Shown one piece after another: positions 44,087-51,902 of a DNA stretch of 64,000 bases. Source of the DNA: an uncultured Flavobacteriales bacterium. Its GTDB lineage: Bacteria > Bacteroidota > Bacteroidia > Flavobacteriales > UBA1820. Numbering within the stretch: the first letter of the stretch is position 1; each line of letters opens with the position of its first letter. The notes below the pieces were generated by a model, which saw only the letters and a program-made list of their open reading frames with translations, made no database searches and was not told where the DNA came from. The stretch is from NCBI GenBank assembly GCA_959608625.1, contig CAUHQV010000005.1, forward strand, positions 11,075-75,074. The letters are read 5' to 3'. The position numbers were made by a program, and so were the translations under genes.

Positions 44087-44428
44087 ATGAGAACAGACCG
44101 TTACACTAAAACCGTACTTACCGTGATCGCCGCTTGCCTGACTATTATCGTGCTCGGGCAATTCGGATTGGTCGCTCCTGTAAAAGCGGATACGCCGCAT
44201 TTGACACGTTCCGGGGAAATGGCCGGGAACCGTGTTTCGAATACCGCCGCCGATGACGGCCCGGGAACCAGCAGGCTCAACCCTTTGTATGTGGAGGTCG
44301 TCAGCCTTCCGGAGCCTGTAAATGTGACCGGAAGCGTGGAAGTGTCCGGTACTGTGGACGTCGAGTCGATAGATAGGCCGGTGACCGTAGAATCTTCCTA
44401 TTCCGGATTGAAAGTTTACATGGATTGA
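44087..44428 (+). CDS. Small secreted protein with conserved N-terminal membrane segment
   Basis: The 113-residue protein begins MRTDRYTKTVLTVIAACLTI; similar RYTK-x-VLTVIA starts are known on small uncharacterised exported proteins in several phyla. The rest is low-complexity with valine-rich strands (VNVTGSVEVSGTVDVESIDR). It may stay anchored by its N-terminal helix. It is probably co-transcribed with the MBL-fold gene, and a terminator follows. Confidence 0.65.
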   Translation: MRTDRYTKTVLTVIAACLTIIVLGQFGLVAPVKADTPHLTRSGEMAGNRVSNTAADDGPGTSRLNPLYVEVVSLPEPVNVTGSVEVSGTVDVESIDRPVTVESSYSGLKVYMD

Positions 44429-44440
44429 TAGGATAGAGCA

Positions 44441-44473
44441 AAAAACCCTGCGAAGTATTCCGCAGGGTTTTTA
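44441..44473. terminator. Bidirectional terminator
   Basis: Stem AAAAACCCTGCG / CGCAGGGTTTTT with an 8-9 nt loop between convergent genes. Confidence 0.9.
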
Positions 44474-44489
44474 TTTATCAATAGATTAA

Positions 44490-44897
44490 TCACTGTTTGG
44501 ATATTTGCCTTTTCAATAATGCGATGATATCTTCTTTGTCTTTCAAACGGGCTTCCAAATCTTCGATCCGTTTGTCTTTTTCTTCGAGAATATTCCGGTA
44601 GATTACTTCTGCCCGGACATCGATATTCCCTTTTCCGCTGTTGGGGTTGTAAAATCCGTGATTTTCGGAGATGGAATCGGAAGACAGTATCATATCCCCT
44701 TCGCCTGTTTCCAGCCAATGTTTCGATATGTTAAAGTAAATGGCTATGCGACTCAGAACTTCATAGGACGGATTGAGTTTCCGATTGCGAACCCGCGATA
44801 TGACCGACTCGCTGACGCCGGTCGCTTTGGATAATTTGTAACCCGAAATGTTGCGTTCCTTCAAGAGTTGTTCTATTCTGGAGACTATATCTTTCAT
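44490..44897 (-). CDS. XRE-family transcriptional regulator with C-terminal coiled coil
   Basis: The 135-residue protein has an N-terminal helix-turn-helix (ISGYKLSKATGVSESVISRV, then LSRIAIYFNISKHWLETGEG), typical of phage-type repressors, and a C-terminal charged coiled coil (EEKDKRIEDLEARLKDKEDI) for oligomerisation. It is divergent from the small gene at 45069. The A+T-rich gap holds inverted repeats that may be its operators. It could be a leftover of a mobile element. Confidence 0.85.
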   Translation of the reverse strand: MKDIVSRIEQLLKERNISGYKLSKATGVSESVISRVRNRKLNPSYEVLSRIAIYFNISKHWLETGEGDMILSSDSISENHGFYNPNSGKGNIDVRAEVIYRNILEEKDKRIEDLEARLKDKEDIIALLKRQISKQ

Positions 44898-44949
44898 TTA
44901 TAATGTTTTGCCCTTTTGATATTTTACTTGCAATTTTTACTTTAAAATA

Positions 44950-45026
44950 CTTGCCTATTTAAAGCAAAAACCCTAAATTTGCTTTACTAGTTTGAGTCTA
45001 TAAATATAAAGGTAAAAACTAGTAAA
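44950..45026 (+). promoter_or_regulatory. Divergent promoter/operator region with two inverted repeats
   Basis: For the plus-strand gene, CTTG (44950-44953) is 20 bp before TAAATTTG (44974-44981), a good -33/-7 pair. An inverted repeat TAAAGCAAA/TTTGCTTTA (44960-44968 and 44978-44986) spans the -7 box. A second, TTTACTAGTTT/AAACTAGTAAA (44983-44993 and 45016-45026), lies just downstream. I infer binding sites for the divergent XRE protein. Confidence 0.6.
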
Positions 45027-45068
45027 TGAAATAAAAAAATCGAAGATAATTTCAAAACTTGCATAAAA

Positions 45069-45293
45069 ATGAAAAGATTTTCTTTCCAGAGAGGTTTCGA
45101 CAACCTGCCGAAAAAAAGTGTCAAGGAAGTAAAATTCGAATTGATGAAAGCACTGAACATTACATCCTCTCCAGCCTGGTACGACAGGTTGTATGGGCGG
45201 GTAGAACCCCGGATGACCGAGGTAGAGCGGATCGAAGCGGTATTCCGCCGGTATGGAGTGACCGAAATATGGGGAGATGCGGCGCAAGCCTGA
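45069..45293 (+). CDS. Small helical protein, divergent partner of the XRE regulator
   Basis: The 74-residue protein (MKRFSFQRGFDNLPKKSVKE...) is predicted helical, with a possible DNA-binding segment (VKFELMKALNITSSPAWYDR) and a C-terminal VERIEAVFRRYGVTEIWG. Similar short proteins sit next to regulators in Bacteroidetes mobile elements, to my recollection; the role is not known. It has its own -33/-7 promoter overlapped by an inverted repeat. Confidence 0.65.
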   Translation: MKRFSFQRGFDNLPKKSVKEVKFELMKALNITSSPAWYDRLYGRVEPRMTEVERIEAVFRRYGVTEIWGDAAQA

Positions 45294-45420
45294 TGCCAAG
45301 AAAGCTCGGGTATGGGTTTATTTATTGGCTTCCTTCAAAAAGGGAACGCGGGATTGTGGTTAGTTGTGGTGAGTGAAATCCCACCGGGAATGCGCCGGGA
45401 TTTGGAAGTAAAATCTCTGC

Positions 45421-45838
45421 TTAGTCCCGTTGATAAGAGTATATCAAGTCGAAAAACGAATTTCCTTTGTATACTTTAAATCCTTTGTCCGTCCTTTTGA
45501 TCGTGTAAAGTATATTGAAAACGGAATTCGAACTCCCTTGGTAGATTTTGCAGCCATCGCTCGAGCGTTCCACGGTGCAGAAGATGTCGAAATAGCTTTT
45601 AGCGCCCTCTTTGTAAACGGTCTATATATTGTCGTCTGCCTCGATGGTGTACAGCGCGTCGAATACAGACGCCCCTTTTCTATTGTAGATTTTGTGCGTG
45701 CCGTTAGGCATCTGCATAATTACTGGGTATATAGCCGAATAATTCCTTGTCCCTGGCAGGGGTGTTTTCTCCATTCTCCTGGGCCGATGCGGCAAGTCCG
45801 CACAGAGGGAGCCGGGAGAGGAAGAAGTATTTTTACAT
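45421..45838 (-). pseudogene. Broken gene for a secreted protein with about 24-residue repeats
   Basis: Three lesions are visible: a TAA at codon 2 (45835-45833) right after the ATG, a frameshift between about 45780 and 45706, and a TAG at 45624-45622. Reading through them gives a signal-like N terminus (FFLSRLPLCGLAASA) followed by about four imperfect repeats: HKIYNRKGASVFDALYTIEA, TVYKEGAKSYFDIFCTVERS, CKIYQGSSNSVFNILYTIKR, FKVYKGNSFFDLIYSYQRD. The repeats and uninterrupted 3' frame show this was once a gene. No family name is recognised. Confidence 0.8.
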
Positions 45839-46012
45839 GGCGCGTAAGTATTGCGTTCCATGCGAATATACAGCTTTCGGATATACTGCGCCCCTAAATT
45901 TTTGAAGGGTAGGAGCAATGTGTGTTAAATATGGCTCTTCGTGTTATTTTTTTTCTGCAAGATTGTCATCGGTAAAAGCAATGTTTCATTAAAAAAGCAT
46001 AAAACATTTACC

Positions 46013-47086
46013 ATGAAAAAGATTCTTGTCGTCAGTGCTGCGATCGCCGTATTTCTATTGTCGGGCTGTACAACCGGGGAAAAGTATTCGGATAGTTTTG
46101 CCCAGCCGATCCCTTTGCTGGTTGACAGCATAAAGATAAACCAGATAGTCCAGGTCGAAGATTGGACTAAAGCGGGCGACAAAGCCGTAATATTCAGCCC
46201 CCTCACCGAAAATGTGTTCTACGTATACAAACTGCCGGAATTCCGCTTCCTGTACGATTTCGGCCAAAAGGGAGGAGGGCCGGAGGATTTTGCAGAATTC
46301 ATGCGTCTGGCCGAGGGAAACCTGATGAATGATGATCTCTATGTGTACAACAACGGGACGGCCCAAGGGGCTTTATCGGTGATAAGCCTTTTGGACGATT
46401 CCTATACGCAAAAAAGGTTGCGCGATGTCCGGAAAGGATTTAATTATATCATCAGCGATTCGGTCTGGATCGGGTATTATCCCTTAACGATAGATTGGAA
46501 GGATATGTCGGCAAACGGATATATGACGATATGGAATGGAGAGGGAGAAACCATACAGGAGCTTCCCCTTTTGTCGCACACCGGCCAGCTCGGTATTTCC
46601 TACCGTGATCCGCAGAACAAAAGCGGAATAGAGATACAGGGAGGTGTTTACAACCGTGCCGGGGTAGCTGCCAACGGTAAAAAACTGGTCATCTATTATC
46701 CGGATGCGTTCCGGATGGAATTTTACAAATTGAATCCGGGCGGGACAATCGAACTGGAAAAGTCCCTGGGAGAGACCTATACGCTGGATGAGCTCAACAA
46801 AATGGATATGGCCGGGCGGAAAAAAGGGGAGAGCTTGACGCTGCTCCGGGCTACGGACGACTACATTTACGCCTTTAAATACGAATACAAGAACGACGGT
46901 GAAGAATGGATTTCTGTAAGATCGTTCGTGGAGATATATGATTGGGGTGGGGAAGGTGTCGTCAAATACGACCTGGGAAGATATTTTGACAAATACATAG
47001 TCGACGAAAAGGCCCGGAAGATATTTTGCTATAATACGGAGTTCGATTTCGATTATGTATATGTTTGCGATTATAAGTTGCCTTAA
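46013..47086 (+). CDS. BF3164-like beta-propeller lipoprotein (paralogue 3 of 3)
   Basis: The 357-residue protein starts at the ATG at 46013 (MKKILVVSAAIAVFLLSGCT, lipoprotein); the longer frame from 45941 is not used. The propeller region and C-terminal IYDWGGEGVVKYDLGRYFDK and FDYVYVCDYKLP match the other two copies. The early segment DSIKINQIVQ also matches DSIAINQILA in the 35770 gene. Confidence 0.8.
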   Translation: MKKILVVSAAIAVFLLSGCTTGEKYSDSFAQPIPLLVDSIKINQIVQVEDWTKAGDKAVIFSPLTENVFYVYKLPEFRFLYDFGQKGGGPEDFAEFMRLAEGNLMNDDLYVYNNGTAQGALSVISLLDDSYTQKRLRDVRKGFNYIISDSVWIGYYPLTIDWKDMSANGYMTIWNGEGETIQELPLLSHTGQLGISYRDPQNKSGIEIQGGVYNRAGVAANGKKLVIYYPDAFRMEFYKLNPGGTIELEKSLGETYTLDELNKMDMAGRKKGESLTLLRATDDYIYAFKYEYKNDGEEWISVRSFVEIYDWGGEGVVKYDLGRYFDKYIVDEKARKIFCYNTEFDFDYVYVCDYKLP

Positions 47087-47121
47087 GCTGCGGCGGCTGG
47101 TCTACGAAGGAAATAGAAGAA

Positions 47122-47150
47122 ACAATGCCCGCTATTTTAGCGGGCATTGT
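47122..47150. terminator. Hairpin between convergent genes, terminator for the minus-strand gene
   Basis: Perfect 12-bp stem ACAATGCCCGCT / AGCGGGCATTGT. T-rich sequence follows on the minus strand (TTTCTTCTATTT) but not on the plus strand. Confidence 0.75.
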
Positions 47151-47170
47151 AGAATGAGGGGTGTGGGGTT

Positions 47171-48535
47171 TTACTGGAATTCTTGTCTGAAGTCGTCTGT
47201 TTCAGCGCGAATGATAATTTCAGGATTCCCTTTGAGGTCGGGCAAATCGAAAGCGTCCAGTACGTCGCTGCCCGTCAAATCCCGGACAGAGCCGTCAGGC
47301 CCTTTGTACATACAGTAAATAGTGCCGCCTTCCATATTCATGATTTGCATGTTCAATCTGGGAGTCGTTCCGCCTTTAATGGTGATGGAATTCAGCATCG
47401 AGTGGAGGAAAACCGTGCGCGGCGTGCCGTTTGGATCGATATAGTCCAAAGATGTCTGGCTATCCAACCCGCTTCCCAGATAATACCTAAGATCTAAAGT
47501 ATAATCGGGAATTGCGTCTGCAAAGTGTGCTATGTAAGTTCTTGGGTTGGTATCCGGTACCGATAGGGTGTATGAGGCCGAATTGCTGACCCGCTGGCCA
47601 TTGAGCGTCCAATAAATGAAGATGAACCCGGGATTCGGAGTGGCTTTAATGGTAAAAGGCGTATTCACTTTGTAGTATCCGCTGCCGCTGACGGTTCCGG
47701 TCCCGGAAGTTTGCACGGTTATTTTCGCTGTATTAGCCGGTTTGAAATGCGCCTTAAAGGTGAACGGGTAGTGGTTGTAATTCAGGGTAATAGATGTAGA
47801 GGCCGAATTCACATTATATACGGTCGGCATTTTCGACTCCCATCCGGCGCGCTGTCCAATGATCTCCCAGCGTTCGAAATCATAGCCAGCTTTTGGGGTT
47901 GCCGTAATCTGGAAAGGAGCCTTCGAATATTCGCCTCCACCGGCAACGGTGCCCATGGCCGGATCGGCCGAAACGACGGTGGACAATGTTTTTGGGCGGG
48001 GGGTTTTCATTATTACAGGCTGGATAATATGAGTCCCTGTGCCCGGAGACGTAATAAGGATGGATGTGTCGGATACATCCTTATAATCCAGAAGAGCTCC
48101 CGGCAAGAGGTTCCCTCCAACCCCATAGTCGTAAAAATTCCACCCGATTACACTGGCGGAGTCTTTCCCGTCAAGGGAGATATCCCCCATTTTTTTAATG
48201 GGCACCCAGACTTCCAATTTTTCTCCATATTTAAGACCTTTATTAAAGAGAAGCCCATTATATCCAAAATGCGTTCCGCTGGCCTCCTTCTTGCCCATCA
48301 GAATTATAGTCTGCCAGGATGGGTCGGGCATCGCATGGAAATAGGCATATTGATCCAGACTGCCCAGATGGTATAAAGAATCCCACTTATAGTATAAATC
48401 TCCCATTAGTGTATCTTCCGGGGGGAGTTGGGCGGATACCATACCTGGATCATTAGCCGGAGCGTTCAGGTCTGATTTACTGCACGCAGCAAAACCCATT
48501 ACTGCGATTAAGATTGTTAATAATGTTTTTTTCAT
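47171..48535 (-). CDS. Lipoprotein with divergent InlB B-repeats and shared C-terminal domain (member 4 of 4)
   Basis: The 454-residue protein has a lipoprotein signal (MKKTLLTILIAVMGFAACSK). Residues about 190-340 contain two InlB-type repeats: PAMGTVAGGGEYSKAPFQIT with AGYDFERW and FKAHFK, then GTGTVSGSGYYKVNTPFTIK with PGFIFIYW and YIAHF. The tail (YTLDLRYYLGSGLDSQTSLD, YIDPNGTPRTVFLHSML) is the shared domain. Domain order is the same as in 38674-39927, but the N-terminal 190 residues differ. Confidence 0.78.
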   Translation of the reverse strand: MKKTLLTILIAVMGFAACSKSDLNAPANDPGMVSAQLPPEDTLMGDLYYKWDSLYHLGSLDQYAYFHAMPDPSWQTIILMGKKEASGTHFGYNGLLFNKGLKYGEKLEVWVPIKKMGDISLDGKDSASVIGWNFYDYGVGGNLLPGALLDYKDVSDTSILITSPGTGTHIIQPVIMKTPRPKTLSTVVSADPAMGTVAGGGEYSKAPFQITATPKAGYDFERWEIIGQRAGWESKMPTVYNVNSASTSITLNYNHYPFTFKAHFKPANTAKITVQTSGTGTVSGSGYYKVNTPFTIKATPNPGFIFIYWTLNGQRVSNSASYTLSVPDTNPRTYIAHFADAIPDYTLDLRYYLGSGLDSQTSLDYIDPNGTPRTVFLHSMLNSITIKGGTTPRLNMQIMNMEGGTIYCMYKGPDGSVRDLTGSDVLDAFDLPDLKGNPEIIIRAETDDFRQEFQ

Positions 48536-48751
48536 GCTGAAATTGTGTTTTAGTATTAATAAAGTATAAAGTTTTTTTCTTTATCTTTTTGGTTGGTTAG
48601 TAAATCTTTAGATTATTTTTGTATTTGTTTTTTACTAGACTTCACCTTTGTTGTAGTTGTTTCAAATATAATATATATTTATTTTTAGCTAAAATATATC
48701 TGATTTTTTTTACAGTTTTTGATTATATTTTTTTGCCTGTTTCATTTTTCC

Positions 48752-48759
48752 TATTTTTG
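48752..48759 (+). promoter_or_regulatory. -7 promoter box for the 48782 lipoprotein gene
   Basis: TATTTTTG fits TAnnTTTG, 22 bp before the ATG. TTTG at 48732-48735 gives a short 16-bp spacer. The gap upstream (48536-48731) is very A+T-rich. Confidence 0.5.
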
Positions 48760-48781
48760 TAGAAACTAGCCTTTGTGGAAA

Positions 48782-49522
48782 ATGAAAAACTATCCTGTAC
48801 TTGTATTTTGCCTGGCGGTATTTTCCTGCTCGACCGGGAATAAAACGGAAAACACCGTCACCGGGATGTGGGCGGAAGACAATGCCCATCGGCACATCCT
48901 GAATCGGGAGAACCCTGATACCTGGGACATGAAAATGCTGAACGACGATATTAGCCGTATCTCTTACCACAAGGATTCCCAACTGCCGATGGAAGGCATA
49001 TTCCCGGAGCCCCACTACGAAATTCAGATGAAAGGCACTTTCAGCAGTTCGGGAAACGTGGGCGGCGAAGTACGACTGGAGGGCCGTAATATTTTCTACG
49101 AATCTTTTTTTACGGGACGGAACGTCAATAACGCGCCGTATATCGGCGAAAAAGAAGATGAAATATTTTTCCTGATCCTGGTACTTACGGATGAAGATGA
49201 AAATGAATATAATTCGCATATATCTTCCCGGAATAATCCGGATATCATGGGGCAGGGCCGGTTCGACACCAAGGATTCCAAGGTGGACTATATCGCCTTC
49301 CTTACGGCTGACAGGGACAATTATGCGATTGTAAACGGACGTTTGTTCAACCTTCGGTTTGGGAGAACGATCCTTGTTGCTCCGCAAAAGGATGGTACAT
49401 TCCGGTCGATGCAGATTGATTCCCCTCTGATGGGCGCCGATGATATACGTGTATATGTCGATTCGTTGATCGTGGAGTCCAAGGTTCGCGGTTTCTTTGT
49501 CGCTCCCGGAAATATAGAATAG
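48782..49522 (+). CDS. Lipoprotein of unknown function
   Basis: The 246-residue protein starts at the ATG at 48782 (MKNYPVLVFCLAVFSCSTGN, lipobox VFSC). The mature part has no motif I recognise; it contains an acidic stretch (LTDEDENEYNSH) and mixed beta-type sequence. It is divergent from the 47171-48535 gene and convergent with 49618-50313. Confidence 0.7.
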   Translation: MKNYPVLVFCLAVFSCSTGNKTENTVTGMWAEDNAHRHILNRENPDTWDMKMLNDDISRISYHKDSQLPMEGIFPEPHYEIQMKGTFSSSGNVGGEVRLEGRNIFYESFFTGRNVNNAPYIGEKEDEIFFLILVLTDEDENEYNSHISSRNNPDIMGQGRFDTKDSKVDYIAFLTADRDNYAIVNGRLFNLRFGRTILVAPQKDGTFRSMQIDSPLMGADDIRVYVDSLIVESKVRGFFVAPGNIE

Positions 49523-49552
49523 AACCTATAATAGGTGATTATATTATAAAAG

Positions 49553-49583
49553 AAAAAGCAGGAATCATTTGTTCCTGCCTTTT
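49553..49583. terminator. Bidirectional terminator
   Basis: Stem AAAAAGCAGGAA / TTCCTGCCTTTT (one mismatch) with a TCATTTG loop between convergent genes. Confidence 0.8.
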
Positions 49584-49617
49584 AGTTGGGGAAAATTCTC
49601 GAATTGCCGAACCGGTT

Positions 49618-50313
49618 TCAGAGGATTTCAGAACGATTGTCAATCCATTGTTTTTTTGATTTTATGTAGTCTCCGAGCTGGCATAAAGGATATAATTCGT
49701 ATCCGTCGGCGTCGGTGTTGTCAGGGGTTTTGGATACATCCAGATGGGCAATATCCAATTCGGTAGATTTTTCGCCGAGTAAAGCATCGAGGAGTAAAAA
49801 TGTCCCACCCAAAAACAGATTCCGATTAGTCTCTTCATAACCAGGGTAAACGATTTCGATATTTACTTTTGTCGAATCCGGGCTATCCTTTAAAGGATGG
49901 AAAAATATTTTGGCCGGATCGAAAGTATATCCTTGATACTGGATAGACTGCTTATTTCCCTTAGGCTGCCTGAATGCGGTTATTTTCCAATTTTTCATGG
50001 TAGGGGCGCCGCCGACTAACCTTTCTACTTGTGGAAACAGTTTTTTGTCCCCGTCCGCAGATATGACTAACTCATATGTGTTAGATGTTTCATCGTAGCC
50101 TATTTCGAAGACCAACCCTTCACAATAGTCCTTAAGATGTTCCGACAATGTATCAAATAAGGAATATATCCTTTCGTCGGATACTCCGTCCAACGATACA
50201 AATTCTTGGCCGTAATCCATGAACCATCCCCAAAACTTTTCTTCAGGCGATTGTTTTTTGTGGAGGCAGCTAAATAATCCCATCGCTGATAGTATTAACA
50301 GGTACTTTTTCAC
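49618..50313 (-). CDS. Lipoprotein of unknown function with DUF695-like pattern
   Basis: The 231-residue protein begins with a lipoprotein signal (MKKYLLILSAMGLFSC). The body contains YELVISADGDKKLFPQVERL, followed by APTMKNWKITAFRQP, a pattern I associate with a widespread DUF695-like bacterial family; the assignment is weak. It lies directly downstream of the initiator tRNA gene on the same strand, separated by a terminator hairpin. Confidence 0.65.
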   Translation of the reverse strand: MKKYLLILSAMGLFSCLHKKQSPEEKFWGWFMDYGQEFVSLDGVSDERIYSLFDTLSEHLKDYCEGLVFEIGYDETSNTYELVISADGDKKLFPQVERLVGGAPTMKNWKITAFRQPKGNKQSIQYQGYTFDPAKIFFHPLKDSPDSTKVNIEIVYPGYEETNRNLFLGGTFLLLDALLGEKSTELDIAHLDVSKTPDNTDADGYELYPLCQLGDYIKSKKQWIDNRSEIL

Positions 50314-50327
50314 AGCAGGTATATAAT

Positions 50328-50356
50328 AAAAAAAGCAGAGATCGCTCTCTGCTTTT
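50328..50356 (-). terminator. Terminator of the initiator tRNA gene
   Basis: Perfect 10-bp stem AAAAGCAGAG / CTCTGCTTTT; on the minus strand it ends in a run of at least seven T. Confidence 0.85.
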
Positions 50357-50360
50357 GTAG

Positions 50361-50433
<73 letters not shown>

Positions 50434-50446
50434 ATGTTTGATAGTG

Positions 50447-50478
50447 CAAATATACGGCGGAATATCCGCATGTGCAAG
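50447..50478 (-). promoter_or_regulatory. Promoter of the initiator tRNA gene
   Basis: On the minus strand CTTG (50478-50475), 20-bp spacer, TATATTTG (50454-50447), 14 bp upstream of the mature tRNA 5' end. Confidence 0.7.
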
Positions 50479-50504
50479 TTTTCGGGGGCGAAACTTTTTT
50501 TTCG

Positions 50505-50512
50505 TACATTTG
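50505..50512 (+). promoter_or_regulatory. -7 promoter box upstream of the small ORF and biotin operon
   Basis: TACATTTG fits TAnnTTTG, 25 bp before the ATG at 50538; a weak TTTC lies about 22 bp upstream. It is the best visible promoter for the biotin genes. Confidence 0.5.
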
Positions 50513-50537
50513 TCTCCGGCTTCAAAGCCTTCTACGT

Positions 50538-50912
50538 ATGAGAAAAAGCACGGTACTATCTACTCGATCTCCCCTGTATTTCCGGCGCTGGGCGCGCAGG
50601 GGATACGCAGCGTTCGCATCGCTCGGGCGGCAGGTAAAGATATGCCGTTTGCGTACCGATATGTGCGAAGGAGAGGAGCGGAAGGCGCACCGTATTTCCG
50701 GTTGCCTGGACGAGGCCGTGTTCCGCCTCCAGCAAAACGATGTCGATGAAGAGTTGATACCTCCTGAACAGCAAGTGGAACAGCTAGCTGTGCAGTCCGT
50801 AGTCCGGATTGTCGCGCAAGCGTATCCGGCATCGGAGAATTCGTATAGTACATATAACGGAACAGGCCCGCTATTGTCCCCAAAAGGACGGCAGCGGGCC
50901 TGTCCTGTTTAG
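50538..50912 (+). CDS. Small basic protein upstream of bioB, unknown function
   Basis: The 124-residue frame starts at the ATG at 50538. Its N terminus (STRSPLYFRRWARRGYAAFA, then SLGRQVKICRLRTDMC) resembles small Bacteroidetes proteins with an R-W-x-R-x-x-YA-x-F-x-SLGR pattern that often sit upstream of vitamin-uptake or outer-membrane receptor genes, to my recollection. The last 20 codons overlap a strong hairpin, so the true end may be poorly conserved. It probably shares the promoter with bioB, which starts 11 bp later. Confidence 0.55.
   Translation: MRKSTVLSTRSPLYFRRWARRGYAAFASLGRQVKICRLRTDMCEGEERKAHRISGCLDEAVFRLQQNDVDEELIPPEQQVEQLAVQSVVRIVAQAYPASENSYSTYNGTGPLLSPKGRQRACPV
50862..50911 (+). 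promoter_or_regulatory. Strong hairpin just upstream of bioB, possible attenuator
   Basis: Arms ACAGGCCCGCT (50862-50872) and AGCGGGCCTGT (50893-50903) pair perfectly; an inner GTCC/GGAC pairing extends the stem. CCTGTTT follows. It ends about 20 bp before the bioB ATG, so it could lower readthrough or translation of the biotin genes. Confidence 0.6.
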
Positions 50913-50923
50913 ATAAAAAGCGC

Positions 50924-51898
50924 ATGAAAACAGAAATACTGAAACAAAAAATCTTCGACGGTGGGGATATTTCCCGGGACGAAGCTTTGGGCCTTTATAA
51001 AAACGCCCCGTTGGAGGAACTGCTCCGGGCCGCAAACGATATACGGCGGCATTTCAGAGGAGACATCCTGGATACCTGCTCGATTATCAATGCCCGTTCG
51101 GGGATATGCTCCGAGGATTGTGCGTGGTGCGCCCAGTCCGTTTCGTACACGACAGGGGTAGCCAAATACGACATTATAGACGAGGATGAAGCTCTCGAAG
51201 CCGCCCTGCGCAACGAAGAGTACGGAGTCCACCGGTTTTCTATGGTTACGGCTTCCCGCGCTTTCCCAAAGGGAAGGGTGGAAAAAGCCTGTGCCATTTA
51301 CCGGAAGATCCGTGAAAAAGGGAATGGGAAACTCAGCCTGTGCGCCTCGATGGGACTTCTCGACCGGGAACGGATGGATATGCTGCGGGAAGCCGGGGTT
51401 ACGCATTACCACATCAACCTGGAGACTTCGCGGCGGCTATTCCCGGTGCTGGTGAAAAAGCATACGTACCAGGATAAGATAGAAACCATGCGCCATGCCC
51501 GGGAAGCGGGGCTGAAGATATGCTCCGGGGGGATCATCGGCATGGGGGAAACGGAGGGAGACCGGATCGACCTGGCCCTCGAACTCCGGGCGCAGGGGGT
51601 AAAATCCATTCCCCTGAATATTCTGAACCCGATAAAAGGGACTCCCTTGGAAAAAACTGTCCCGTTATCGGAAGAGGATGTTTTGCGGACGATAGCCCTC
51701 TGGCGGTTCATCAATCCGGGTGCATTCATACGTTTTGCCGGAGGACGCTTGCTCATTTCGGGGGTCGTGCGCAAGGCCTTTTCTTCGGGGATGAACGCTT
51801 TGATGGTAGGAGATATGCTCACCACGGCCGGCCCGAAGATAGAGGGGGATATGCAACTGATCCGGGAAATGGGATTCGCGGCGAACGAAAAAGAATGA
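50924..51898 (+). CDS. bioB: Biotin synthase
   Basis: The 324-residue radical SAM enzyme has the cluster motif ICSEDCAWCAQS (Cys62, Cys66, Cys69), the BioB segments CSIINARSG and YHINLETSRRLFP, and GGIIGMGETEGDRIDLA. It inserts sulphur into dethiobiotin, the last step of biotin synthesis, using a second Fe-S cluster as sulphur donor. It opens a packed operon with bioA (4-bp gap), bioF, bioG and bioC. Confidence 0.97.
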   Translation: MKTEILKQKIFDGGDISRDEALGLYKNAPLEELLRAANDIRRHFRGDILDTCSIINARSGICSEDCAWCAQSVSYTTGVAKYDIIDEDEALEAALRNEEYGVHRFSMVTASRAFPKGRVEKACAIYRKIREKGNGKLSLCASMGLLDRERMDMLREAGVTHYHINLETSRRLFPVLVKKHTYQDKIETMRHAREAGLKICSGGIIGMGETEGDRIDLALELRAQGVKSIPLNILNPIKGTPLEKTVPLSEEDVLRTIALWRFINPGAFIRFAGGRLLISGVVRKAFSSGMNALMVGDMLTTAGPKIEGDMQLIREMGFAANEKE

Positions 51899-51902
51899 AA
51901 CG

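Noticed and set aside
45430..45897. Plus-strand ORF of 155 codons
   Set aside because: It is antisense to the pseudogene, whose repeats on the minus strand explain the open frame.
34274..50313. Prophage or integrative element across the accessory region
   Set aside because: No integrase, transposase, terminase, portal or relaxase gene was found, and no direct repeat next to the tRNA genes was identified by eye.
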